From the NCBI GenBank assembly GCA_013396655.1, contig WBMV01000122.1, positions 682,686-746,685 on the forward strand: a DNA stretch of 64,000 nt, written 5' to 3'. Of this stretch, positions 1 to 12,200 are shown piece by piece. Each line of letters opens with the position of its first letter. The first letter of the stretch is position 1. The position numbers were made by a program, and so were the translations under genes. A model generated the notes under the pieces. The model was not told the DNA's origin. It searched no databases and saw nothing but the letters and a program-made list of their open reading frames with translations. This DNA is from Campylorhamphus procurvoides (taxonomy: Eukaryota; Chordata; Aves; Passeriformes; Dendrocolaptidae).

Positions 1-111
1 TTCAGGACAGACAGCAGAGGCCATGGAGCCCTCCCTGTACAAGAGCAAACACAGTCCCACACACACAAACCCCCAGTCTCTGCACACTGGGGTGACAGGA
101 TGTCCTCTCAC

Positions 112-231
112 CTTGCCATTGCGATTGTGCACCCGGAAGGCCATGTTGGGAGACATCAGCAGTAGGAGGGATTCCTGCTCTGAGAGCTTCTTTTTTAACC
201 TCTCAATGACCTTGCTGCCTTTATTGGCCCT
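112..231 (-). CDS. BCR: BCR exon 11 (PH domain, middle/late strands)
   Basis: This exon is 120 nt (40 codons), phase 0 at both ends. The acceptor is a ctccag at 232-237 and the donor AAG|gtgaga ends at 112. It reads from RANKGSK through a basic/acidic helix ([16 protein letters not shown]) to [11 protein letters not shown]. That is a lysine-rich segment inserted in the PH domain followed by a core PH beta strand. Small differences from human are Val-Ile for Ala-Thr after GSK, and Asn for Ser in SPSM and HSRN. The next family residues (YTFLISSDYE) should begin exon 12, off the left edge. Confidence 0.95.
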
Positions 232-3200
232 CTGGAGGGTGGGGGAGAGACAAACAGAGCACACATTATTGTCCAACATCTGCCCATTTACACTAACAGG
301 TATTTTAGAATCCACAGTCCCTTCCCTCTGTGGATAGGGCAGAAGAAATGCTGTCAGCAAGACCCACAGGGCTCCCAGCTGCTCAGGAAGATGTTCCTGC
401 AGTGTCTCTGCACTCAGGCTCAGCTCTGTCCCCCAATTCCATGTGGCATGGCCACTGTCCCACCTGTACCTGTCCTTTCTGCTCCAGAGGTGGCAGCAGC
501 AGCACTGCCAGGTCCTCCCTAACTAAGGAGACTGTACAGAACTTCTCTAGGGGCCACCCAGAACTCTCCCACACCACCCACTAATGCACTTTCCTCAGAG
601 GTCAGCTGAAACCAAGGGTTTCCCTGGATAAATTCCAGGCCCAAACCCAGCCATGTGTATTGTTTGGCACTGATGCACCACAGCACAGGTGTATCTTAGA
701 CACCTGCACCTGGTGAGTAAGAGGCTTCCATGGAGTGTTCTTCTTCCTAATATCTTCCTTTTTCCAGGAAGCCCTCCCTGAAAGCCAGCCAGGGCAGAGA
801 GGCAGAGAGTGGGCAATACTCCTCTCATGGCATGATCAGTGTTACTCATATCCTGCTCTACACACCAGCAGGCTCAAGCCCTTTTACCTTCTCCCGCTGG
901 ATGTCGTTCTTGATCTGGGATATCTTGATCTTCATGGCATCCAGCTCCTCATCAGGTACCAGTGGGATATTGGGCACTGCCTCAGACTCATCCACCATTT
1001 GGAAACTGAGGTCAGTGAGTGGGATGTACCATTTGCAGTCATATTGCTGGCTTTTTCTGAAAGGCAGAAGGTCCAAACTTTCACTATTACTGGTGTATGG
1101 CAACACCCACTCCCCCCTTCCCACAAGTCCTTCCCTGCTATAGTCCATAAAATACAGATATGGGCCCAACTTGACTGTGATTCCCATGTGGAGGAAGTCT
1201 GGCAAAAGGCTGCTCTCCAGCAAACAAGGCTAGCAGGGCAATAGTACAGTACACAAAGCCATTTTGATGTCTAGTTCCTTTCATCCTAAGAAACCACAGC
1301 CCTCTTCGGCAAACCCTTTCGGTCCCAAATGAAGAGAAGCCCTAAATGAGGCAGGCATGTTGAAAATGGTTCCTTCCTCCCCATTTGTCAAAAATGGCAA
1401 CAAAATTGTTCTTATAGCTGCACTTTGGGGTTGACACAGTCTGTTTACTGCACTTTTGCCATTTTTCTGTAAAAGTGTTAACAGGCTGTAGCTGCAAGGC
1501 CAAAATAATAACCTTAGTCACAAAGGAAAGTGAAGAATGTCACTATAAGGGAAGTAGAAAAATTAATGACATTCGTCCAGAATAGCAGCAGCTACAGCAT
1601 ATCCTATTTTCCTAGGAAGGTTCAGGGCAGAGATGTGGGGAATTAACCTTTCCTGAGGGGTCAGGACTTGGACAAGGCCTCACACAATAAACAGCCCTAC
1701 CTTGCTGATTATTCCTTGTCTAACTACATCTTGTGGACTATGGGTACTCATGCCTGGGGTATTCACACGCAACTAAATCTGCTGGCTAAACCCAGACTCT
1801 GGTACAGCTGAGGGGCAAAGCACACAGTCCAGAAGGAAAAGCTCACCCTCCAATCTGCTTCTTGAGCTTGGCACAGAGGAAGAGATCAGTGAAAAGAAAG
1901 ACATGACGCAGCTTGCGGGCCCCCTCCACCAGCTCCACCATGAAACTGTCCTTGAGCAGCTGCCGGTGCTGGGGAGAGAGCAGGAGAAATGGTTCAGTGC
2001 AATATGAGCTCCACATCTGGCACCGGGGCAATGCATTCCTTAGCCATGAGTCCTACCAGAGCAAATTCAGTCAATTTGTCTGATTCAGAGAAAAGCAAAA
2101 GGCCTATTAGATATTCCTTGCTGTAAACTCTGCTCGCTGCTGCTGCCCCTCTCCCAGAGGCAGCAATGGCCACACATCTTCCCCAGTACCTGCTGCTGGG
2201 CCAGCCTTCAGGCTTGTCTCCATCACCTGTTCCTGAGCCCGAGTGTGCTTTACTGTGAGTCACTGCCCAGGCTCTGTGTACCCGCGGGCTGGAATTCCCG
2301 AATCCCTGAACCCCTGCCAGGAAACCGTCCCCTCCGGAGCCAGCAGAGAGCAGCACACACCGCTTCTCCCCGAGCCACTTCCCAGCCTCTGCATCCAGCT
2401 TCAGCCACCCCTCCCGGGGCAGAGCCAAGCCCTCCTCTCCCACTCACGGCAGAGTTTGTCAACATTAACAGCAGCCACTGCTGCTCCTTTATTACAAGTC
2501 CTGCTAAGGGACAATTCCTGAAGAACATGTGCATGCATCAAACTTCTCAGCGGACCCTTATCAGCCGGTGCTGTTAATAGGACCATCTGGATATAGCCCC
2601 ACTCCATGCCCACTGGAATCTTTTTTTATATCATAGAAAGATTCCCCAAACCTAGAAAACTCAAAGAAGCTGCACAACTCTCATGCCTTTTTCCCTGTTT
2701 CTAGTTTCCAGTTCCTAAAGAAGAGGCACAGATTAGTAGTCAGAAGCACCACCTTCCTAATTCCCTTGGAGGGGGCACTCCACAGTTCACAGACCAACAG
2801 GCTGGGGTGCTGGCACTTACAGAGATGGCTGTGCTGGTGCCACGGGCATGTCAGGAGCTTCATGCCCTGCTCTATGCTCAGGCCTTCCACTCTGCTGTCA
2901 GGATCAACTGCACTCAGTGTACATTTGGAAGAGATTCCTCCCAGAAGTCAGGGATATTCAACTTTGGGTAAGTTTTATTCCCACCAGTATGTGTAGCTGT
3001 CAGTGTCACCTCACTCCATGCCTAGCACAAGCAGGAACCATCAGCTTCTCCACAGCTCCTCAGGTACACCAAGGAACTTTCCCCTGACCTGTACTATTTC
3101 CTTGTTATTCCAGCTAAGAGGATGCTCCTCTGACATCACCAAGTGACACATCCCACACGTGGCACAGACAGTGCTGTGGCTGGAGGCAGGAGAGCTCTGC

Positions 3201-6200
3201 TAACACTCCAGAGCTGACCAACCCTCCCTGCCAGCCCTCCCCAGCCCCACACTCAGGACATGCCCGTGTGACTCCCTCCTGAGCTGCTCCAGCTCCGTGA
3301 TCCCCACGCTGGGAACACAAACACAGAGCTCCACGTCCATGAGGCAGCTCAGCTCCCCGTGCTCAGCGTGGCAGCACCAGCAAAGCAGCTGCCCCAAGCA
3401 AGGCCAGGACAGCCCCAGCAGAGCTGCTGCTGCCTCAGTGTCTCAGGGGATGCCCCCGGGGTCCCGTTCTCTGCCTGACTTAACAAGCCCTGAGCACACT
3501 CCCTGTGGGGCTGTGGGACTGCAAACCCTGCACTGCCCCTCCTTCTGCCCACCATTCCTGCCAGCCTGGCTCTCCAGAGTGAAAACCAACCACAGCAGTG
3601 CTGAGCGCAGCAGGTACCATGGTAAGGAACACACAGCAAAGAAATGCCCTTGCAGACACAGTTGTTGTTTGCACAGCCTGTCCCACGGCACCCCAGACTT
3701 GCTGACAAGCACCAGGACCTGCATTTCCCTGCCTGCAGCTGCACCACAGCTACCTGTTAAAGCCCACAGAGCAGTGTCAGCAGCTCCTCCGGGTGCTGCC
3801 TTCCTTCACACAAAGGTCCTGGAAATGTGTGAGCAGCAGCAAAAGCTGCACCTTTCCCAGAGTTGCAGGAAACAAGGCTGCTCCCTAGCAGACTGTCGCA
3901 CCATCTCTGGGCAGGACTCTGTGGAGATCTGGCATCCAGCAGTGATTCAGGCTCAGAAAGGCCTGTACATGTGTTAGTGTTTATTTTTAGGTGGGTGTGA
4001 TCCTCCTGGCTTCTCCTCAGTGGTTTTGGGGCGAATGCCTCTTGTGCATGCCTTCCCCTCCTGCCTGGTGAACAAACCCCAGGTAGGAAACGAGAAACAC
4101 TGAGCTTTAAAACAAATAAACTGGAGGAGGTATGTTGTCAGTAGCAAGAGCACTCCAGAGCTGCAAAGAGTTTCATTTGGGAGCAATAATAAAAGGGGAA
4201 AGATATTTTCTGAGCAAGCTAAAACCCTGATCTCAGGTTTCTAGATCTGATGCATATTAATTACACTGCAAATTAGCTCAGCTCCTCTGGGGCAATGAGA
4301 ATAACTGCTTGCTGCCAGCTCAACCTCTGCTTATTGTTCGTAGGTGTAAAGATGTTCTCCCAGCTCCCTCATCTCTGCTACCCAGCAGGATTGCCTGGCC
4401 TTCAGTCCACCCCTGCCAAGAGCACCTGGCCCCACACCCTGAGCAGAAAGCTCAGCCCATCGATGCCAGAACAGGGCTGTGACTCCCTAGCCCTCACAGC
4501 TCCCACCTGGGGCAGAGGTGGCCCTTGGTCACACCGGGTCCCTTTGGGGCTGCACTCCTGGGTACCAAACACCCTGACTGACACAGACACAGTGCAACCC
4601 TGAGGCACCAAAAAGTCCCACAAAGAGAGCTGGCTGGGGAGGTGACAAGGCTGTATTTCCTAAGCTTTGCTGGAACAGAAGGAAAGAGATGAAAGGGATA
4701 CATTCCAGTCAGTTAGTCAGAGGAAAACACTGAGCTTCCCAGACTTTCCATTCTTCCTAACTTCTTGTTCATGAGCTAGCTGGGAAGGTCACACTCCAGC
4801 AAGCAGCAGGAGTAACTGCCACAGGAGCAACCAAGCATCTGGGGAGGACAGTACAGGGGAACACGTGCGGATCAGGTCAGGAAATGTCTCCTCACTGCCA
4901 GCTTCTCCTGGAACAGGGGACATTTGTTATGGCTGGGCACGACAGGCATGTCCGAGGCTGCTCAGCATCCATGGAGCTGAGGAGGGGCACTTCCAGCAAA
5001 GGGCACATCCTCTGTTGCACATTAGTCATCTTGCCGGGAGGTTCAGCAGGTCAGAGGGAAACAATAAAAGGATTTCCCAACTGGCTTACCAGATCCCTGC
5101 CAAACCCCACAGCGTGGGAGCAAAGGGCACCTTCCTGGACCTCCTAACATGAGTCAGCCCATCCTCTCCCCCCCGGGGGAGCCAGCAGCCCCCTCAGACA
5201 GGACTCGTGCTGGTCAGATGCCTGTGCCACCTCAGCCCCACAGGCCTTCTCTAGCAGTCTGGGAACCAACGCTTTGGTTAACTCCTCTCACCCAGGGCCA
5301 CCAACTGTTCCTCTGGTGGCCTCCTGCTAAACAGGGTCTCCTGAAACACAAGGTCTTCTGGCTGAGTGATCCTGCTGTACGTGACGCACAATGACCCGCA
5401 CGTGGGAAACCATCTCTCAAGCTTCTTTCCAGAGTTACTCTGTTTGTTAAGGTTATCAAAGGTGCTCATAGTTTCCTAAAATACCTTGAAATGACACAAA
5501 CTACAGAAAACCACATAAACATCCAAGAAAACATAAGCCTATGGTGACAGTGGCAGTACAGTGGCAGTGTGACCCCCTTTTTTCCACAGAGAGCCCCCAA
5601 GCTGTCAGCTGTCCAGCAAATGAGCTCAGCTCAGCTATTGAAAGACGTCCCAGGAAGCCTGGAGGGAAAACTCCCAATTTTTTATCATAATGGACTGAAT
5701 TAGGATCATCTTTAGTCCCTCACACAGGGCTTGGACTGACTGTTACCTTCACTGGCTCTTGCAAACCTCCTGTACTGGTGCAATGTAAGTCCCAAGTCTC
5801 CTTTCCAGGACCTGCTTTTCTTTGCATGTTTTTCACCTGCTTCTCTGCCCACCCACCTCAGTGCTCTGAACAAAAGAGTACCGCTTCTGGTGCTTGGTTA
5901 TCCTCTCTGGATTGCCTGTTGCTGTCCTCCTCCTCTTACCTCTGTCACTGAGCATCTCCCCCTCCTCTGCTACCAACCTCACGACTACCTGTGTGCTCAT
6001 CTACTCATCCTACAGTGTTTTTGTGCTGTTTGCATATGATAAATCCTGCTGCTGTCACAGACTGATTAACTCCAGGAAGCGTGGCCAGCTTGTCTGAGAC
6101 ACATTACAAAAAGTGGAATGTAAAAACCTACTCAACCAGAAGCACAGCTGCACAAAAGGCCATCTCTCCTCGCCTGTGTGCCGAGGAAAGAGCTCATCCG

Positions 6201-9200
6201 ACGTGGTGACAGCAGAGCCCTGCAGTGTGTGCGTGGGAGAGAGCCCCGGCAAGGGCTGCAACATGTGTGAGGCAGAGGGAGCAGGGAAAAGCAGGAGATG
6301 GGGATTGGCACATGTCAGTGAGGAAGAGGTGGTTTGGCTTTCTGCAGAGCGTAGGAAGAAAATGATTCCTCGTGTGTGTGTGTGCTGCAAGACCAGCACT
6401 GCAGAATAAAGGGATGCTCTGCCCAGGCAGTTAAACTGGCTGCACCCTGAGCATTTTAATAGCCTCTCTTTCTTCTCCCCAAAGCCCCTGTCACCAGGAG
6501 CTCTCTGGCTGCAGCTGGAAGACAGAGTGAAGCAGCCAAGATCATTTCGGAGTGCCCTGGTGCCAACATCTGCCCAAGGCCTTCAGGAGCAGTGGGCACC
6601 AAGCCCCACACTGCATGGCTGAGCTTCCAGCTTTCCAAAGGCTTCAGTCTGCACTTCTGCTCCCTTGCACATGTGTTCTGTCCTTTCCTTTCTCTGGCAC
6701 ACAGAAGCCTAAGGCAATGATACTCAGTCCCTCGACTGCAGTTTAAGCCACATTCAGAACACGGTAGAGCAGCTTGTGGAGCAGCTCCTTCTCTCCAAGG
6801 CAAGGCAAAGGGTGCACAGCAGCATAAGCTGATCTGTGACTGCTCTAGTGGGCTTGGTCCCAGCAAAAGCTGCCTGTCAGCTCTCTTGTGCTGAGGAGAC
6901 CAAACACCAAGCCAGGCAGCAGTGACCCAGAACTCCAAGAGGTTTTATTTTTAGGCTGCTTCATTCCTCTGTGCCACTGTGGGATCACACAAATACCAGT
7001 GTGAACACTTCAGAGAGGGTGGGAATGCACGGCCAGGGCAAGGCAGAGTGGCAGCCACCACCACTCAGTTGGTCTGAGCTGCCCTAGGACAACATTCTGC
7101 AAAGAGCACACGAGAGGAGCAGCAGTCAAGAAAGGAAGCACCATCTCCCAAAGGAACTCTGCGATTTTTTTGCAGTTTCACTAATTCCTGCTTTACATAA
7201 ACAAACTGAATTAGCTGGAAACACAGGCCTTTACTTCTGGCAGGGAGAGATGACACAAGTGCTACAGTCATTTGCAGATGGCCTTAGCTGAAAAGAAACA
7301 CAAGGTGCAGTACACAGAGCTGCTCTGTTAATCACACTAGAAAAGGTTATTACTCCCCTCCTTCTACACATCATAGTGGCATATCCTTCACCCCAAAGCA
7401 TTTGCTTTCCTTCTTCCCCAAGGCACCATCCCCAGCAGAACCTTAACCATTGTCCCTATTCAAACTAAGACAAGAGGTGAAGCAGGGTCAGCAGTGAGCA
7501 GGTGGGATGTCTTGAGGGGTGGCTGATTCTCCTCCACTCACATCCCAGTCACAAGGTACAGTGCTACTCAGACCCTCTCTCCCTCCATGTATTTGGTTAC
7601 TCAGAGGCTTAGCAAAGTGCAGATAAACCACAAAAACCAGTAAAAAGTAAACCCACAGAAGCAGAAAGATGGGAAGAAAAGGACAGAGTGAGAGAATCTA
7701 GCAGATCAAGCGGAATGGAAAGAGACCCAAAATGCCAGCTAAGCCCTCCTGGCTCCCCTGTGTTGCCAGGCTGGGGCTCTCCTGGCCTCTCTGTGCCACA
7801 GCCCTCAGCAGATCACAAAGCAGAGAAGTCTGCTACAGGCAGCAAGGACCAAACTCTCTGTTCACAGGCCCAATCCACCAATACTGCCTTCCCTGCTGGA
7901 GCTCCTTCTGTCCCTCTGGTGAAAGGTTTTACTCTCTTTGTTCCCACCATTTTGCACTACCGAAATGCTCATTCAGCCCAGCAAATGAAACTGCACCACA
8001 GACACCTTCCCGTTCATCTCCATAGTCCAGAGTTAGAACAAAGCCCCATGAACCCAGCAGAACTGGGGGGCTGCACAGAGAGTTGGCATCACACAGGAAG
8101 CCAGCAGGCAGGTCAGGCTGAGCCAGTGCTCCCAAAGCAGGGAATCACCTCTGCAAAGGCACAGAACGCTGTGCTGATGAGCCTGTACTGTCTCCTGACC
8201 TGCACTCCCCTCCTCAGCAGCCTGTCACCAGGGAGATTAACAACTGGCTGCTTTCCCCAGTTCAAAGCAATCCTGAAAAAAAAGAGCTGGAGCAAGAGGC
8301 TGGCAAAGGAGATTTGATTCCTCCCCACAACGCACTCAAAGGGAAAAAATATTCCACATAAAAGGCAAAGACTGGGGAAAAAAGATAACTGAGATCAGCA
8401 CCTAAGCAATACATGAGGGGAAAAAGGCTGCTTTACCCTCCTTCCTTTCTACCAAGGAAATTTCAATGGGAGGAAGACAAATAATGAAAAAAGCCATCAA
8501 AGCAAGCTGGTGATTCATTAAAATAAAAAATGCATTATGCATTGAGAGCAGTCAATTAGGAGATGCAATCCACACAGTGTCCTGTCACCCCAGGGGAAGC
8601 ACCAGCAAGGCGAGTGGGAGGAAAGGATAAGTAGAAAAGGAAAGATTTACAGGCATAAACAAAACCCAGCTATGACCCCAAGCTGAGCAGCTTGTAGAGG
8701 AAGAACAGCCATCACTAACCCACACAGAGTAGCTGGGGAGCAGATTTGTGACTCTGGGTTACTACAGGAGAGTAGTAGAACACACCTACTCTCTAGACAC
8801 AGAGGGGTGTCCACAGGGGCATTACAGCTTTGAAAACAGTGGGATATTTCTGCCAAATGACTAACGACAATATTCGCTGTCAGATTCCCAGAGTGGAAGG
8901 CAAACTCTGGGAAGCATCAGAGCCAAGTCCTCTTCTTCCCTGGACTCAGTACAAGCTGTGTGCAGTGAGGGAGAGCACAAAGGGTTCCCAGCACACCCTC
9001 TCCTCTGGTATGTCCCCTTCTCCCCTCCCTACATCACACCTGGAGTCACTGCAGGACCAGGGAGTGTGAACAGGCAGGCTGAGCCCAATTCTGACACGTC
9101 TCCCCTTCGTGCTTTCTAAGATCTGACAAATACACCTCTCCAAAAAGTGATCATCAGGATCATCCTCCTGAGCCTGGCCCTCTGCCTGGGCTCTGGCACC

Positions 9201-12200
9201 TCATTAGGATTCTGCCTGACACTTTTCAAAGCCTCATCCCTCATTGAGATGCTGACAGACAACCAGAGAACACAAAATGCTCCCTCCCCTGCGAGGGGCA
9301 TTCTAGCCTGCGATTTCTGCTATGACTCAATCAGCAGCCACTTTAATGAGGCCATCGACTATCACTGAGGCCCTGGTGACTGATGCCTGAGCTTCTGCCT
9401 CAGCCTCCAATTGCTCAGCCCCTCCTCTTCTCAGCTGCAGACTTCCTCAGTTGACAAAATGAGACAATGAGCACGACTTGCAGGACAAAGTGCACCGAAT
9501 TCCCAGTACTGCAGCTTCTAGCAAACCGTTGTCAGCTGAAAATCAGTTTAGCAAGCGTGTTTAGCTGTTAGGGTTTGGGAATAAATCATGAAGGTTCATG
9601 GTATCTTAACAATCTCCTGGGCTTTGTAAGAGATGTTTTTGTACAGGGTAATTTGGGTCACTGTTGATCAGCCAGTGTCTCTGGAATGCTGCCACAGCTC
9701 CTCTTACATATTTAGAATCTCAGCTGCACCTCTTTTTGTCTAACCTTCTACATCCTTCTCTCTCTCAACACTTCTGCCAGTCCTGGCCTTCCCTGGTCAG
9801 GAGGGACTGGACCCCTTCCTAATGAAATTAAGAGGCAGCTGAATCAAGCCCCCTGAGGAATGCAGGACTTCAGCAGTGAGTAGCCCTGTGGCCTCCTTGC
9901 ACAGAACTGCCTGCAGGTAAAGGGACTGCACATCTCAGAGTCTTCTGGGTGTAGTCAGGCTCCCAGCAGAGCTGAGGTTTGTATTACACTCTTAGGAATC
10001 CATCACCTCCCCGTGCATTCCCAGCCCATTCCACTTGTTTTGCTTTCTAGTCATATTTACAGCATTTTTATTTAGAAATAAAGATGCAGAAAATTAGTTT
10101 TATGGTAAAAATGAAGATTCTGGAAAACAGCTTCTCCTGTTCTTTCAGGACTTCTGATGTTTCCTCACCTTTTTGTCCTCTCAGGCTTCCTGTTTGGTTT
10201 CAGTGTGCAGGTAAAACACAAACCCATTTAGTGCATAGCAATATGCATCATAGAAATGATGTATGACAAATGATCAATACAACACCGAGGACAAAACTCT
10301 AATCATACTTTTCCTCTGGGTTTCCAAACTGTTTTCTGAACAGGAAACAGAGGGAGCTGTACCACATCCTTTAGAGAACAAGCACTCTGCACAAGCTGTA
10401 TCTTAGCAACAAACAGATTAACAGCACAACTTCCTAGTCAGCTCTACAGAAAAGACACAACCAGCATTTAGAAACTGAGAAAATAACCAAAGCAGAGAGA
10501 CTCACCTCCCCTTTCTTGACAGTCATGGACTGGCGCCGAGGAGTGATCTCCTCGTTGATGCTGGAGAGGAAGTTCTGGGAGATGCGCAGGGCGTCCTGCA
10601 GGAGGGGGTGGTCAGGGTGGCTCACTGGGGTGTGCTTGAGCAGATCCTGCCAACAGGAGCACAGAGAGCACAGCCATGAGCAGCACTGCAGAGCACAGGG
10701 GTTTGAGTGCCCCTCACTAGGGCTGTACGACAAGATGTTTCAGCTGCTTCTTACAGATCAGAGCAAGGCTTTATCTCTAGAGCATAATAATACTCTGCAC
10801 TTGTTGGTGACACCACTGAAGAGATAACAGCATCCTACCTACGGACTCCATCTCCTTAGTGCAAAGAGAAGAGGCTCTTATGCAGCACAAGAGGTTTATT
10901 TTTGCAGTCCATGGAAAATTTGAAGGTCAGAGAAAATAGGAAAGGGTTCTCAAGTTTGAAAACTACCTTTCAGATACTTACATGCAAGACAAGTGTGCTG
11001 CGAGTCACTCGATCCACTGGCTTGTACAATAGGGCTGTGAAAGAAAAGCAGCAGGAACATAAGGGAAGAGGCACCCAAATACAGCCCCCACAGACCACTT
11101 GTCCAGAGTACTGAACATGCAGGCACAGGTTTGTAATCCTGTGAGCCACTGGAGACAGCCCTTCTCTACAGTTACTGTGCTGCACAGCCAATAAAACACA
11201 CACAGACAAGCACCAGGGAGCCCCATGTTGACCAGGCTCTCCAGATGCCCCCAAAGTGCAAACCCCACACAGCAGTCAGTGCTGGGGTTGCACTGGTGCT
11301 ATCACTGGGTTGCAGATGTTCCCTTGCAATCAGAGCAGCCCTTGGCAGGGCTGGGTTTGCCCAAAGGGACTGATGAGGTTTGAGGCCAGGGAGGTACTGC
11401 CCCATCCATGCACGCAGCCTACTAGGAGTGAGCTCTGCTACTTCCCAGGTAGAGCCAGCAGACTCCACAACCTTCCAGCACTCAGAAGAAAAAGGGAGAG
11501 TGGAAGTGTGCCAACAGCCCCCACACAGTCCTGACAAACCAGTTTCCTCTGCATGGATCACTCACTTTCCAAGGAATTTTTCGTTGTCTGATCTTTAGAT
11601 TCCTTTGTGCTTCTGGCCTTTAGATTCTAAAGGAAAAAGAGGAAAGCCCACATTACAGATGGTCAGTCACCTTGAAATATCACATGGGAACACAACAGAC
11701 TACCTGCTCCTCCAGGGAGGGCCTAAGGGTGAAAGGACAGCCCTATCACAGGTCAAGTCAGTGATGGAAAAATGTGCTTTACTTCTTGGTAAATCCATCA
11801 TTGCCACATCACAGGCACCCACACATCTCAAATATTAAGCAATTTTCTTAAGAGCACATGTCAATAGAGATGCAGCAAAGCAGGGAACCACCTAGAGGGA
11901 CGGTGGAATTTTTGTATCACCTGCAGAAGAAAGGCTGTCCCTAAGGACACAGCTGCTGTCACAGCACTTAAGTACAGGATTGGGATTCAGCACCCCCAGG
12001 TTGTACTTCCCTAGACCTGTGCTCAGAGCTGGGTGACCACAGCAGCACAGGAACACTGCCTGTGACTCTGCTCTTTGCACATGGACCATGACATGCATTC
12101 ATGTGCTCAGCCCCAGAATCCCCACCAGGACACAAATACAAAAGTGCCACCACCATCAACCCAAATACAGTAGATCCTGGCATGATTTCAGAATTATCCT

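Larger units (their letters stand above)
1969..10505 (-). other. BCR intron 8 (8.5 kb)
   Basis: This is a phase 0 intron with donor GAG|gtgagt and acceptor ctccccag. I see no exon, RNA gene or intact repeat. The segments near 2240-2460 and 3180-3560 are GC-richer. A short GT run lies at 6372-6384, and an AT-rich block with repeated ATGCAT motifs at 8481-8570. Open frames on both strands, up to about 226 aa at 3297-3977, show no family resemblance, and their codon pattern looks like chance in GC-rich intron sequence. Confidence 0.8.

Noticed and set aside
735..1244. 169 aa plus-strand open frame
   Set aside because: It runs antisense across BCR exon 10; openness is a by-product of the conserved coding strand, and no family resemblance is seen.
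3297..3977. 226 aa plus-strand open frame in intron 8
   Set aside because: GC-rich sequence with few stops; composition rich in Ser, Pro, Gln, Cys and His without a domain, and no splice context of its own.
7688..8317. 209 aa plus-strand open frame in intron 8
   Set aside because: No recognisable motif or domain; it looks like chance openness.
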